Assembly (NCBI RefSeq): GCF_901905185.1
Contig: NZ_CABFMQ020000075.1
Location: 1 to 64,000, forward strand
Origin: Methylocella tundrae
GTDB lineage: Bacteria; Pseudomonadota; Alphaproteobacteria; Rhizobiales; Beijerinckiaceae
Length of the DNA stretch: 64,000 bases
Reading direction: 5' to 3'
Shown: one piece after another, positions 50,983 to 60,604 of the stretch
Layout of the letters: every line of letters starts with the position of its first letter
Numbering within the stretch: position 1 is the first letter of the stretch
Translations under genes and position numbers: made by a program
The notes under the pieces: generated by a model
Seen by the model: only the letters and a program-made list of their open reading frames with translations
The model's database searches: none
Told to the model about the DNA's origin: nothing

Positions 50983-51288
50983 TGCAACTCCTTTAGAGCA
51001 TTTTTCCGTTCTCGGAGAAAACGAAAAATCGGATTTGCGCGGATCTTGGCGAATCGGCCGTGCGGCGCTCTGAACATGCCGCGCGATCGGACGCCGCACG
51101 CCATCATTCTCCGTTGACGCCGCAAGCCCGCGCGGGGCTTCGTATGCGCGCGGGCCAGCGAAGTTCGCTCAGCCCTTGGGTTTGCCGGGCCGGAAAATTG
51201 CTTTAGAGGAGTTCGGTGGAGTTCAAGCCTGCCGATGAGCGTGAGCGCAAAGAGGCGTTATCGCTCATTCGCCAAACAAGGATGAGAG
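50983..51288. other. Intergenic region between the DUF6460-type gene and gpmA
   Basis: About 306 bases. It holds the small hairpin at 50994-51030 and the ribosome-binding site of gpmA (AAGGATGAG just before 51289). No gene is seen. Confidence 0.5.
50994..51030. repeat. Short palindromic element upstream of the DUF6460-type gene
   Basis: The sequence tagagcatttttccgtt (50994-51010) pairs partly with aacgaaaaat (51020-51029) around a CTCGGAGA loop region, with one bulged C. It starts with tagagca like the palindromic repeats at 15843 and 41553, and may be a related small dispersed element. Confidence 0.4.
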
Positions 51289-51909
51289 ATGGATCGCATT
51301 CTCGTGCTCGTGCGCCACGGCCAGAGCGAATGGAATTTGAAAAACATCTTTACCGGCTGGAAAGATCCCGACCTGACGGATTTGGGGGTCGAGGAGGCCA
51401 GGATAGCAGGGCGCCGGCTCAAAACGGCGGGCGTCGGCTTCGACCTCGCGTTCACGTCGAATCTGCTGCGGGCGAAACGGACGATGCGGCTTCTCCTTGA
51501 CGAACTCGGCGCGCCGGATGTGCCGACGGCGAATAGTGTTGCGCTCAATGAGCGCGATTACGGCGATCTTTCGGGCCTCAACAAGGCTGAGGCGGTAAAG
51601 ACATGGGGCCCGGAGCAGGTTCATATCTGGCGCAGATCCTATGACGTGCCGCCGCCCGGCGGCGAAAGCCTGAAGGACACGGTCGCGCGCGTTCTCCCTT
51701 ATTATTGCCAGACCATCCTGCCGGCCGTGCTCGACGGGCGGCGCGTCATCGTCGTCGCGCATGGCAATTCCTTGCGCGCGCTCATGATGGTGCTCGACAA
51801 ATTGACCCCGGAGACGATTCCATCGATGGAGCTCGCGACCGGCATCCCCATATTATACCGGCTGAAGTCCGATTCGACCGTGGACAGCAAAGAGGTTTTG
51901 GCCGGCTGA
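51289..51909 (+). CDS. gpmA: GpmA, 2,3-bisphosphoglycerate-dependent phosphoglycerate mutase
   Basis: GpmA interconverts 3- and 2-phosphoglycerate in glycolysis and gluconeogenesis. The 206-residue protein has the phosphohistidine motif RHGQSEWN with His10, [15 protein letters not shown], and the second catalytic His in [11 protein letters not shown]. It is shorter than E. coli GpmA (250), as is usual in Rhizobiales. It starts the co-directional run gpmA-alkB-nitrilase-peptide-binding protein. Confidence 0.94.
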   Translation: MDRILVLVRHGQSEWNLKNIFTGWKDPDLTDLGVEEARIAGRRLKTAGVGFDLAFTSNLLRAKRTMRLLLDELGAPDVPTANSVALNERDYGDLSGLNKAEAVKTWGPEQVHIWRRSYDVPPPGGESLKDTVARVLPYYCQTILPAVLDGRRVIVVAHGNSLRALMMVLDKLTPETIPSMELATGIPILYRLKSDSTVDSKEVLAG

Positions 51910-51942
51910 TCAAGCGATCCTGAAGGAGCGCCGACGATTTTG

Positions 51943-52590
51943 ATGGAGGACTTGTTTCCAGCGTCACGAGTTGACGCCGAGCTCGCTCCCGGATTGATCC
52001 TCGCGCGCGGCTTTTTCGACGCCGCGGCTCAAAAACAGCTGGTCGCGGACGTCAAAGCCCTGGCCGCGCAATCGCCCTGGTATCGGCCGCGCATGCCGCG
52101 CTCAGGAAAGCCGTTTTCCGTCCAGATGACGAATTGCGGCGCGCTCGGATGGGTCTCCGATGTCGACGGCTATCGCTACCAGTCGCGCCATCCCGTGACG
52201 GGCGAGCCGTGGGCGCCCATTCCTGAACTGGCGATGGACGCCTGGAGCGCGCTTTCGTCCTATCCGCATCCGCCGCAGGCGTGTCTTGTCAATCTCTACG
52301 ACGCCGGCGCGCGCATGGGCCTGCATCAGGATAGCGACGAAGGGGATTTCTCCGCCCCGGTGGTTTCGATCTCGCTCGGCGACACAGCCATTTTTCGCTT
52401 TGGCGGGCGCAGCCGCGCCGATCCAACAAGAAGCGTCAAGCTCCATTCGGGCGACGTCGTCGTGCTCGGCGGCCCGTCCCGGCTCGCCTTCCACGGCGTT
52501 GACCGGATTCTCGCCGGCTCGTCGTCGCTGCTGCCGGGCGGGGGGCGCATCAATCTCACCCTGCGCGGGGTGACGAGGCCAATGCCTTAG
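51943..52590 (+). CDS. alkB: AlkB-type alpha-ketoglutarate-dependent dioxygenase
   Basis: AlkB repairs alkylated bases in DNA/RNA by oxidative demethylation. The 215-residue sequence contains the Fe(II)-binding HxD in GLHQDSDEGD, the later His in LAFHGVDRIL and the Arg of RINLTLRG that binds 2-oxoglutarate. IFRFGGRSRAD and the nucleotide-lid region are also typical. The ATG at 51943 is preceded by a GAAGGAG site at 51922-51928. It lies 33 bases after gpmA. Confidence 0.93.
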   Translation: MEDLFPASRVDAELAPGLILARGFFDAAAQKQLVADVKALAAQSPWYRPRMPRSGKPFSVQMTNCGALGWVSDVDGYRYQSRHPVTGEPWAPIPELAMDAWSALSSYPHPPQACLVNLYDAGARMGLHQDSDEGDFSAPVVSISLGDTAIFRFGGRSRADPTRSVKLHSGDVVVLGGPSRLAFHGVDRILAGSSSLLPGGGRINLTLRGVTRPMP

Positions 52591-52598
52591 AGGGTACG

Positions 52599-53438
52599 AT
52601 GAAGGTTTCGCTCATTCAGATGAACTCGGTCAGCGACAAATCTGCCAATATCGAAGCTGCGGCCAGGCTGATTGAACGGGCTGTCGCGGAAGAAGGGCCG
52701 GATTGGGTGTCCCTGCCGGAATGCTTCGACTTCCTCGGCGGCGACCGGGCCGCCAAATTCGAGGCCGCGGAAAAGCTCCCCGATGGTCCCGCCTACGCCG
52801 CCATGCAGGCGCTGGCCAGCCGTCACAAAATCTTCATACATGCCGGTTCAATCCTCGAAAAACCGGAACAGGGAGACCGTCTCCATAACACGACAGTCGT
52901 CTTCGACCGGGGCGGAACGGAGATCGCCCGCTATCGGAAAATCCATATGTTCGACGTGACGACGCCGGACGGCGCGCAATATCGCGAAAGCAATTCGTTC
53001 GCGCCCGGCGAGGCCGTCGTGACCTATCCTTGCGAGGACATGATCGTCGGCTGCTCGATCTGTTATGACCTGCGGTTTCCGGACCTTTTTCAGGCGCTCG
53101 CCGCGCGCGGGGCGCAAATGATCGCGCTGCCCGCGGCGTTCACGCAGCAGACGGGCAAAGACCATTGGGAGGTTTTGTGCCGTGCGCGGGCGATCGAGAC
53201 GCAGACTTTTTTTTGCGCCCCGGCGCAGACGGGCGCCCATGTCGTCGGCAATGAAAAGCGCCTGACCTATGGTCATTCGCTGGTCGTCGATCCATGGGGC
53301 CATGTGATCGCCAAAGCCTCCGACGGCGTTGGAATCGTATCGACCCGCATCGATCTCTCGCAGGTCGATCGGGTGCGCCGGCAAATTCCGGTGGCGCAGC
53401 ATAAGGTCCGGTTCGACCTTTCCGCGCCAGAACACTGA
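52599..53438 (+). CDS. Carbon-nitrogen hydrolase (nitrilase superfamily, Nit1-like)
   Basis: The 279-residue enzyme has the nitrilase Glu-Lys-Cys triad: Glu41 (SLPECFDF), Lys114 (RYRKIHMFDV) and Cys155 (GCSICYDLRFPDL). The overall pattern is closest to the deaminated-glutathione amidase (Nit1) group, which removes damaged glutathione or hydrolyses small amides. Substrate is not proved. It starts eight bases after alkB, so the two are probably co-transcribed. Confidence 0.88.
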   Translation: MKVSLIQMNSVSDKSANIEAAARLIERAVAEEGPDWVSLPECFDFLGGDRAAKFEAAEKLPDGPAYAAMQALASRHKIFIHAGSILEKPEQGDRLHNTTVVFDRGGTEIARYRKIHMFDVTTPDGAQYRESNSFAPGEAVVTYPCEDMIVGCSICYDLRFPDLFQALAARGAQMIALPAAFTQQTGKDHWEVLCRARAIETQTFFCAPAQTGAHVVGNEKRLTYGHSLVVDPWGHVIAKASDGVGIVSTRIDLSQVDRVRRQIPVAQHKVRFDLSAPEH

Positions 53439-53480
53439 GCGGGCGGATGGCGTCTTGACTGGAAGCCGCCCGAAAGGATC

Positions 53481-55067
53481 ATGGCGTTGATCTCGCGCGG
53501 GCTCCTCATCGTTGCGCTGCTTCTCTGCCTCGGCGGCGCCTCGCATGCGGAAATGGTCTGGCGGCGCGGCGCGCTTGGCGATCCCGGTTCGGTTGATCCG
53601 CATAAAGCGACGACCCTCATCGAGAATAATGTGCTTGAGGATCTCTTCGAGGGGCTCGTCAGCCGCGACGCGCATGGCGCTCTGGTTCCAGGCGTCGCCG
53701 AAAGCTGGAGCGTCAGCCAGGACGGCGTCGTCTATGTTTTTCGTTTGCGCCCGGACGCCAAATGGTCGAATGGCGAAGCTGTGACCGCCGATGATTTCGT
53801 TTTCGCCTTCCGCCGGCTGATGGCGCCGCGTACGGGCGCTCCTTACGCGAGCATCCTTTACACGTTGAAGAACGCGGAAAAAGTGAACAAGGGCGAAGTT
53901 GCGCCTGAGGCTCTGGGCGTCCGCGCTTTGGCGGACGGGCGTCTTGAAATCACGCTTGAACGCCCGACGCCCTATTTTCTCGAGCAGCTCGCCCATTTCA
54001 CCGCGAAGCCCCTGCATCGAAAGTCGATCGAGGCGTTCGGCGCCGACTTCGCCCATCCGCAGCACATGGTGACGAACGGCCCCTTTACGTTGCAGAAATT
54101 CATTCCGAACGATTCCATCGTTCTCGTCAAAAATCCGCACTACCATGACGCGGACGAGGTGGCGCTCGATCGGGAGGTCTTTATTCCGCTGGAAGACCGC
54201 TCGGCTGCGTTGCGCCGATTTATGGCCGGTGAAATCGACTCTTATGATGAAGTGCCGGTCGAGGAGATCGCTTTCGTGCGCAAGAATTTGGGCGAGGCGC
54301 TACGCATTTCGCCCAATCTTGGGGCCTATTTTTACGCCTTCGATACGAGGCGGCCGCCTTTCAGCGACGTCAGGGTGCGGCAGGCGCTCTCAATGGCGAT
54401 TGATCGCGAATTTCTTGCCGGCCGCATCTGGGGCGGCGTCATGTCGCCAAGTTACAGTTTTGTGCCGCCCGGCATCGCGAGCTATGGCGCTCCGGCCGAG
54501 GTCTCCTGGAAAGGCTTGAGCCTTGCGCAGCGGCGGGAGGAGGCGCGCCATCTTTTGCGTGAAGCGGGCTTCGGAGAGGGCGGCAAGACGCTTGATGTCG
54601 AGATACGGTTCAACAATTCAGGCAGCCACCGCGCCACCGCCGTCGCTATCGCCGACATGTGGAAGACGATCGGCGTCACGACGCGCCTCATCGGCTCCGA
54701 CGCCGCAACCCACTACGCTCTCTTGCGCGAAAAACCGCCTTTCGACGTCGTGCGAATGAGCTGGTACGCGGACTACCCCGACGCCCAGAACTTTCTGTTT
54801 CTTGGCGAGAGCGGCAATCAGGGATTGAATGTCGCAAGCTTTTCCAGCGCAGCCTATGATGCGCTCATGCGCAAGGCGAGCGGGGAGGGCGATCCTGCGC
54901 GGCGCTCCGCCATTCTGCACGAGGCCGAGGCGCTGCTTTTGAAAGAGCAGCCCTATCTCGTGCTGATGGATTATCGCTCGAGCGATCTGATCTCGCCAAA
55001 ACTGCGCGGCTGGGAGCCGAATGCGCTCGACGTTCATCCCGGCCGCTATATTTCCATCGCGCCGTGA
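53481..55067 (+). CDS. Peptide/oligopeptide ABC-transporter substrate-binding protein
   Basis: The 528-residue periplasmic protein has a signal peptide (MALISRGLLIVALLLCLGGASHA) and the SBP_bac_5 (OppA/MppA) domain: VYVFRLRPDAKWSNGEAVTADDFVFAF and VRQALSMAIDREFL are characteristic, together with the terminal PYLVLMDYRSSDLISPKLRGW. No permease or ATPase genes are adjacent, so its membrane partners are elsewhere. It could bind murein peptides like MppA. Confidence 0.92.
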   Translation: MALISRGLLIVALLLCLGGASHAEMVWRRGALGDPGSVDPHKATTLIENNVLEDLFEGLVSRDAHGALVPGVAESWSVSQDGVVYVFRLRPDAKWSNGEAVTADDFVFAFRRLMAPRTGAPYASILYTLKNAEKVNKGEVAPEALGVRALADGRLEITLERPTPYFLEQLAHFTAKPLHRKSIEAFGADFAHPQHMVTNGPFTLQKFIPNDSIVLVKNPHYHDADEVALDREVFIPLEDRSAALRRFMAGEIDSYDEVPVEEIAFVRKNLGEALRISPNLGAYFYAFDTRRPPFSDVRVRQALSMAIDREFLAGRIWGGVMSPSYSFVPPGIASYGAPAEVSWKGLSLAQRREEARHLLREAGFGEGGKTLDVEIRFNNSGSHRATAVAIADMWKTIGVTTRLIGSDAATHYALLREKPPFDVVRMSWYADYPDAQNFLFLGESGNQGLNVASFSSAAYDALMRKASGEGDPARRSAILHEAEALLLKEQPYLVLMDYRSSDLISPKLRGWEPNALDVHPGRYISIAP

Positions 55068-55094
55068 AGCGGATGCTCGGATAAATCATTGGTC

Positions 55095-55688
55095 TCAGCG
55101 GTTTTGTCCAGGCACCCACAAAATATCGCCTTCGCCCTTGCGGTTGACGTAGCGCGCCGCGACGAACAGAAAATCGGAGAGCCGATTGACAAATTTCAGC
55201 GCCGGCTCGCCGACCTTTTCGCCTGGCGCGTCGGCGAGGGCGACGAGGAGCCGCTCAGCCCGGCGCGTCACCGTGCGGGCGAGGTGGAGCGCCGCGGCCG
55301 CCGGCGAGCCGCCCGGCAGGACGAAAGACTGCAAGGGAGGCAGTTCGGCGTTCAGCTCGTCGATCTTGCGTTCGAGCCGATCGACCTGCGCCTGAACGAT
55401 CCGCAGCGGCTCATATTGTGGCGCGGCGCCCTCGTCCGATTCGGGGACGCAAAGGTCGGCGCCAAGGTCGAAGAGATCATTCTGGAGGCAAAGCAGCATC
55501 GCGTCGACCCTTGCGCAATGCGGCGCGATCGAGGTGGAGACGCGGGCGAGGCCGATTGCGCAATTGGCTTCGTCAATCGTGCCATAGGCCTCGATCCGCA
55601 GATCGTTCTTTGGGCGGCGCTCGCCGCTGCCGAGCGACGTTTTCCCCGAGTCGCCCGTGCGCGTGTAAATTCGATTCAAAACTACCAT
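55095..55688 (-). CDS. Cob(I)yrinic acid a,c-diamide adenosyltransferase (PduO type)
   Basis: The 197-residue ATP:corrinoid adenosyltransferase makes adenosylcobalamin. The N-terminal VVLNRIYTRTGDSGKTSLGSGERRPK (ATP-binding, split as RIYTRTGDSGKTSL and GERRPKND) and the C-terminal FVNRLSDFLFVAARYVN match the PduO family, with the trimer-forming helices between them. No other cobalamin genes lie in the window. It is convergent with the peptide-binding protein gene. Confidence 0.92.
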   Translation of the reverse strand: MVVLNRIYTRTGDSGKTSLGSGERRPKNDLRIEAYGTIDEANCAIGLARVSTSIAPHCARVDAMLLCLQNDLFDLGADLCVPESDEGAAPQYEPLRIVQAQVDRLERKIDELNAELPPLQSFVLPGGSPAAAALHLARTVTRRAERLLVALADAPGEKVGEPALKFVNRLSDFLFVAARYVNRKGEGDILWVPGQNR

Positions 55689-55756
55689 GCGTTTCCATTA
55701 TCCCAAGGCGGCGCTCTTGACGGCGCCAATTAAAATTTATCCATTCGCCGCCGACG

Positions 55757-55945
55757 TCAACGGCGCAACCACAATATGCCGATGATGACGATGATCGCGA
55801 CAAACTGCAAACCAACCCGCCATCGCATCAGCTTTTGCGACAGATTGGGATTGCCGCCACGGATCATATTGGCGAATCCGGCCAACAGGACGAGGAATAC
55901 CGCGCCAATGGCGATGGCTGCGATGAAATTGGTTGCGGCGTACAT
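55757..55945 (-). CDS. Twin-transmembrane small protein (HIG1-like)
   Basis: The 62-residue protein has two transmembrane helices (about 5-25 and 45-60) separated by a short polar loop RGGNPNLSQKLMRWRV. This pattern matches the HIG_1_N family. Relatives associate with respiratory supercomplexes. It lies upstream of the cobalamin adenosyltransferase on the same strand with a short gap. Confidence 0.8.
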   Translation of the reverse strand: MYAATNFIAAIAIGAVFLVLLAGFANMIRGGNPNLSQKLMRWRVGLQFVAIIVIIGILWLRR

Positions 55946-56055
55946 GCCTGAAGCGCTCCGGCGAAAAGTTAGGGCAAGCGAACGAACAAAAACTAAGCGA
56001 AATCCATCGAATCGAGACGAAACGCATGGCGAGGCGTCGCTACTGTTCTGAAAAT

Positions 56056-58830
56056 TCAGTACCGGCGCAGCAGGCGTTCGAGATAGTCGGTCTCCTCGCG
56101 CGGCCGTGACGGTTCGCTGAGGCGGCGGCGCAATTCCTCAAGCACCCGCTGGGCGCGCTCTGCCGCGGGAACGCCCAAGGGGTCGTATTTGGCGCTCGGA
56201 TTGAAGGCGCGTTCGCGGCCCGTCGGCCGGCCGAGCGGGTCCGTGCCATTCTGACCGAACTGTCCCTGCTGGCCTTCGCCCTCGCCTTGGCCTTCGCCTT
56301 CGCCTTCGCCGGGCTGGCCTTCGCCCTCGCCTTCCCCTTGGTTGCGCAGCGCCTGCGCCAGTTTTTGCGCGCCCTCACGCAGCCCGTCGACGGCGCGTCC
56401 CTGCGCCTCTACCGCGGGATCATTGCCGTGGGCGCCTTCACCGAGCGCCTTTTGCGCATCGCGCATCGCCTTTTGCGCTTCACTGAGGCCGGTATCTCCT
56501 TGACCCGCCTTGTTCAGTCGCTTTTGCAGCTCTTCAAGGCGCCTTTGGAGATCATTCTGACGATTTTGCAACTCGGCCTGGCTCTGACCGGGAGGAGGGG
56601 CCTTTCCGGTCTGGCTATCGCCTTCGCTCTCCTGATCATTATCGCCATTGTCCTGTGGCTGGCCCAAGCCTTGTTGCTCGTCCTGGTCCTCCAGCGGATT
56701 ACGCTGGCGTCGCTGCTGGCGCTTGGCCGCCTCGCCGCTTTGATAGGTGTCGTCGCGCAGATCCTGCTGCTGTTTGCTCATCTGATCGAGCTGGTCGACC
56801 GCGCGGCTGAGTTCGCGCGATTTCGGATCGGCGTTGCGCCGCCGCGCCTGCTTCAGATTTTCGAGAATATTCTGCATCTGGTCGAGCATTTTCTGAGCCT
56901 CGGCGTTGTCGCCGTTCCGGGCCAGATCCTGCATCTTGTCGAGCATTGCCTGTAACTGCTTCTGACTGATCGCCTTGCCGCGGCTCTGCTTGTCATCCGC
57001 GCCTTGATCGGCCCGATCCATGTCCTTTTGCTGCTGTTCGGCGAATTCGCGCAGGAACTTGTCCATGGCCTCGCGCAAATTCTCGGTCAGTTTCTTGATT
57101 TCATCGGGCGGCGCATTGCGTTGCAGCGCCTCGCGCAATTGCTGCTGCGCCGCGCGCAAGTCGCGTTCGGCCTCCGAGAGATCGCCGTTCTCGATGCGCA
57201 GCGCCATCTGCCAGAGATAATCGGCAACCTCGACGAGATCGCTGTCCTTGCTCGCCGCAGCGAGACGCTCGGAGGCGACGCGAAGGCCAAGATAAACGCC
57301 GGCGCTGACGCCAAAAGCGTCAGGCTCGATCATCAAAGCGTCGAGAGCCGTCGACACGCGTCCCTTGTCGTCCGGAGCAAGCACGAGATTGCGGCGTTGT
57401 TCGACAAGCGCGCGGGCAAGAGGCTTGGTGAATGGCTTTTGCGGCAGGGTGATCGTCACGGGATCGCTTTTGCCTTCATTGCCGCCTTCATCGCGGGCGA
57501 TCAGCGTCATTTCGACCTTGGCCCCGGCCCAGGGATGCTCGGAGAGATCGATCGTCGTTTCCGCCTCCCCGGCCTCGTCGCCCGTGGGCGGAAGCTGGAG
57601 CGGCGCCTTAGGCGGATCGACCAGCGAGCGTTTGCCCGGCTTGCCCCCGGGCGCGATCGGATTTGCGAAGGACGCTTCTGCGTTGATCGCACCGTAATCG
57701 TCGGTGATCTGGTATTTCAGGGTCAGGGAGCCACGCGCATTCGCCTTTGGCGGGTCGGTCAAGGCGATCACAGGCGGATTGTCGGCGATCGCCGCGAATT
57801 GGAATGCGCCGATCGAGGCGATCGCGAGACTTGCGTCGCCGTTCAGAACGAGCCTCTTCTCGCCCGGATTTTGCGCCTTCGCGGCAGCCGGCGCCGGCCC
57901 ATTCGCACCGTCAGTCTGTTTGTCCCTGGCGGGCTCGATCGGTGCTTCCGTCAAGGCGCCGGCCGCCTGATAATCGACTGCTCCGCTTGAGCTGCGAATG
58001 ACGATGGTCGAGCCGATCGGCGCCGCGATCTTCTGCGCCTCCATCTGCTTTGAAAGGACGATGGGCGCCCGGCCGGTATAGGCGGGGGGATCGACCCAGG
58101 CGTCGATCCGCTGCCCGGCGGAGGGCAGGCCGCTGAGCCGCCAATCGAAAGCGGCGGCGAGGCGCGCATATTTTTCGGGCCCCGCGACGAAGGCGGTCGC
58201 GATGAGGCCGACGAGAACCGCGGCGCGCAAGGCGTAGCGGTCAACGTCTACGAGGCGGGGCGAGGGCAGCCCTGTCCGAAGCAGCGCCACCGCCTTCGCC
58301 GCGCGCTGCCGGTGCAGGCTCCACAAGGCGGCCGTCGCGGGGTCCTCGCCAGCGTTGCCGAGCCGGTCATCGAGCACCGCCGCCGGACGTTCCTTTAGCT
58401 TCGAGACGCGATCAATCCGCTCCAGCGCTTCCCGGCGTGACGGAAAACGCAGTTTCCGCAGCGGCGCAAGGCCGAGGACAAGGCCGATGCCGAAAACGCC
58501 GACGCCAAGCGCCCGCGCCCAATGCGGGATTTCCAGCCAAAACCCGGTCCAGGAAAGGCAGATGAAAAGGCCGATGAGGATGAGCGGCGGCGCGAGGAGG
58601 CGCCAGCTCCGTTCAAAGAGTAGAAGCGCCCGAGTCCTCGCGGCCAGTTGCTCAAGCCGGGGATGTTTCGACGCGCCGGGGGGCGCCGCCTCGGGAGAGA
58701 CATCGGGGTTGCCAGGGATCGGGCGTCCAAATATCCGCAAAAAGATCTCCAGATCGGCGGTCTGCGGCTTCTCGCGCGGTTTGGCTGAATTTTGAGCCGG
58801 CGCGCGCCTCGTCTTCAATAAAGCTAGCAC
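56056..58830 (-). CDS. TIGR02302/DUF4175 family membrane protein
   Basis: The 924-residue protein matches the alphaproteobacterial TIGR02302 (DUF4175) family. Three predicted transmembrane helices lie near residues 75-95, 100-120 and 203-222. A large extracytoplasmic region follows, with an immunoglobulin-like segment and then a Gln/Asp-rich coiled coil (about 560-850) rich in QQQ and DQD repeats and a Gly/Glu/Gln low-complexity tract. Function is unknown. It is immediately downstream of lysA, the usual arrangement, suggesting a link to peptidoglycan precursor supply (inference). Confidence 0.88.
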   Translation of the reverse strand: MLALLKTRRAPAQNSAKPREKPQTADLEIFLRIFGRPIPGNPDVSPEAAPPGASKHPRLEQLAARTRALLLFERSWRLLAPPLILIGLFICLSWTGFWLEIPHWARALGVGVFGIGLVLGLAPLRKLRFPSRREALERIDRVSKLKERPAAVLDDRLGNAGEDPATAALWSLHRQRAAKAVALLRTGLPSPRLVDVDRYALRAAVLVGLIATAFVAGPEKYARLAAAFDWRLSGLPSAGQRIDAWVDPPAYTGRAPIVLSKQMEAQKIAAPIGSTIVIRSSSGAVDYQAAGALTEAPIEPARDKQTDGANGPAPAAAKAQNPGEKRLVLNGDASLAIASIGAFQFAAIADNPPVIALTDPPKANARGSLTLKYQITDDYGAINAEASFANPIAPGGKPGKRSLVDPPKAPLQLPPTGDEAGEAETTIDLSEHPWAGAKVEMTLIARDEGGNEGKSDPVTITLPQKPFTKPLARALVEQRRNLVLAPDDKGRVSTALDALMIEPDAFGVSAGVYLGLRVASERLAAASKDSDLVEVADYLWQMALRIENGDLSEAERDLRAAQQQLREALQRNAPPDEIKKLTENLREAMDKFLREFAEQQQKDMDRADQGADDKQSRGKAISQKQLQAMLDKMQDLARNGDNAEAQKMLDQMQNILENLKQARRRNADPKSRELSRAVDQLDQMSKQQQDLRDDTYQSGEAAKRQQRRQRNPLEDQDEQQGLGQPQDNGDNDQESEGDSQTGKAPPPGQSQAELQNRQNDLQRRLEELQKRLNKAGQGDTGLSEAQKAMRDAQKALGEGAHGNDPAVEAQGRAVDGLREGAQKLAQALRNQGEGEGEGQPGEGEGEGQGEGEGQQGQFGQNGTDPLGRPTGRERAFNPSAKYDPLGVPAAERAQRVLEELRRRLSEPSRPREETDYLERLLRRY

Positions 58831-58866
58831 GTTGGCGCGTCTTCGCCAGAGGCGAGCCGGGACTAT

Positions 58867-60138
58867 CTAGCGCAACCACGCCGGAATTTTGTCCAGCGCA
58901 ATCAATTCATCGTAGGTTCTACGCGGACGAACGAGCGCATATTCGCCGCCGTTGACGAGCACCTCCGGAACAAGAAGCCGGGAATTATAGGTTCCGGCCT
59001 GCACCGCGCCATAGGCTCCAGCCGACATGACGGCGAGGAGATCGCCGGGCTGGGGCTCTGGCATTTTGCGCCCCTGCGCCAAATAGTCGCCTGTTTCGCA
59101 GACCGGGCCGACAATATCGGCGAGAATTTCCGGCGCCTGCGGCCGGGTGGCGCGCACCGGCCTCACATCGTGATGGGCGTCATAAAGGGTCGGGCGGACG
59201 AGATCATTCATCGCCGCATCGACGATAACAAAAGTCTTTGCCTCGCCGCGCTTCACGTAGATGACCTTGGTCACGAGAATCCCGGCGTTGCCGACGATAA
59301 GGCGTCCCGGCTCGAAAATCAGGCGGCAGCCGAGGCCGCCGAGCCGCGCTGTGACGATCTTGGCGTAACGGTCGGGATGGTAGCTGTCTGGATCTTCACT
59401 CTCGCGATAGGGAATGCCGAGCCCGCCGCCAACATCGACATGGTCGATGTCGTGGCCGTCCGAGCGAAGGATTGAGACGAAATCGGCCGTGAGCGCGAAA
59501 GCGTCGTCAAAGGGATTGAGGTCGGTGATTTGCGAGCCGATGTGGATATCGATGCCGCTCACCTTGATCCCCGGCAACGCCGCCGCTTCCGCGAAAACGG
59601 CGCGGGCATGGCTGATCGGGATGCCGAATTTGTTCTCGGCCTTTCCGGTCGAGATTTTCGCGTGGGTCCGCGCGTCAATGTCGGGATTGACGCGAAGCGC
59701 GATCGGCGCGGTCCGGCCCATGGAGGCGGCGACCTCGGAGAGCGCGCGCAATTCAGGCTCTGACTCGACGTTGAAGCACAAAATCCCCGCCTCGAGCGCG
59801 AGCGCCATCTCGGACTTCGTCTTGCCGACGCCGGAAAAAGTGATCTTTGAGGCGGCCGCGCCAGCCGCGAGCGCGCGTCGCAATTCCCCTTCGGAAACCA
59901 CGTCCATTCCGGCGCCGAGCCGCGCCAGCGTCGTCAGCACGGCCTGATTGGAATTGGCTTTCAATGCGTAACAGACGAGCGCGTCGAGATGGCTGAGCGC
60001 GCCTTTGAAGACCTCGTAGTGCCGGCTCAGCGTCGCGCTTGAATAGCAATAAAAGGGTGTTTCGACGACCTCGGCCAATGCGGCAAGATCGACATCCTCA
60101 GCGTGCATGACGCCGTTCTTCATCGCAAAGTGATGCAT
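58867..60138 (-). CDS. lysA: LysA, diaminopimelate decarboxylase
   Basis: This PLP enzyme (423 residues) converts meso-diaminopimelate to lysine. The PLP lysine is Lys60 in VCYALKANSNQ, and the motifs DIHIGSQITDLNPF, GGGLGIPY, FEPGRLIVGNAG and GPVCETGDYLA are present, the last with the substrate-binding Cys-Glu. The gene is 12 bases after the LptM-like lipoprotein gene. Confidence 0.96.
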   Translation of the reverse strand: MHHFAMKNGVMHAEDVDLAALAEVVETPFYCYSSATLSRHYEVFKGALSHLDALVCYALKANSNQAVLTTLARLGAGMDVVSEGELRRALAAGAAASKITFSGVGKTKSEMALALEAGILCFNVESEPELRALSEVAASMGRTAPIALRVNPDIDARTHAKISTGKAENKFGIPISHARAVFAEAAALPGIKVSGIDIHIGSQITDLNPFDDAFALTADFVSILRSDGHDIDHVDVGGGLGIPYRESEDPDSYHPDRYAKIVTARLGGLGCRLIFEPGRLIVGNAGILVTKVIYVKRGEAKTFVIVDAAMNDLVRPTLYDAHHDVRPVRATRPQAPEILADIVGPVCETGDYLAQGRKMPEPQPGDLLAVMSAGAYGAVQAGTYNSRLLVPEVLVNGGEYALVRPRRTYDELIALDKIPAWLR

Positions 60139-60150
60139 GGCGCCAGGACG

Positions 60151-60408
60151 TCAGAGCAGGGGATCAAGAATGAATGGCCGCGGCGGAGCCTTCACAGGGG
60201 CCGCGGCCGGCTTCGCGGCAGCCGTCGCCTCGCCCGGCAAGGCGAGTTCGCTTCTCGGCTCCTGCGCGGCTTCGGGAACCCCGGACAGCGGCGTCACGGG
60301 AGTCGAACCAGGCGGCGCCTCAAGCGGCCCGCGACGACCGCAGCCCGCAAGGGCCAGGGCGAAGGCGAGGCAGACGGCGGCGCGGAAGATAGGGCGATAG
60401 CAAATCAC
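60151..60408 (-). CDS. Small LptM-like outer-membrane lipoprotein
   Basis: The 85-residue precursor has a lipobox in LALALAGCGRRGPLEAPPG, the typical motif of LptM/YifL-type lipoproteins. LptM helps the LPS transporter LptD to mature. A GTG start at 60408 with GGAGC upstream is more likely than the ATG at 60450. It sits directly before lysA, the normal alphaproteobacterial place. The last 50 residues are Ala/Pro-rich. Confidence 0.75.
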   Translation of the reverse strand: MICYRPIFRAAVCLAFALALAGCGRRGPLEAPPGSTPVTPLSGVPEAAQEPRSELALPGEATAAAKPAAAPVKAPPRPFILDPLL

Positions 60409-60604
60409 GAAGCAGCTCCGGGGAGGAGCGCTACTATAAATGAAGCGCAATGGGAAACGAAAAGGCGGCTCCCGCTCTGCCCGGGCGCGCGAATGAGTGC
60501 CTAATAAACCCTCAGGCGACGGGCGCCATAGCTGCTACCATGAGAGACGGATGGTGTGCGGACGCGGCTTCGCCTTCCGGCCGGCCCCAATGCGGAGACG
60601 CTCC

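Noticed and set aside
52848-54146. 432-residue open frame antisense to the nitrilase and peptide-binding protein genes
   Set aside because: Both sense genes have complete catalytic or family motifs; the antisense frame is a high-GC artefact.
57004-57990. Long plus-strand frame opposite the TIGR02302 gene
   Set aside because: The minus-strand protein is a recognised family; the plus-strand product has no signal, domain or ribosome-binding site.
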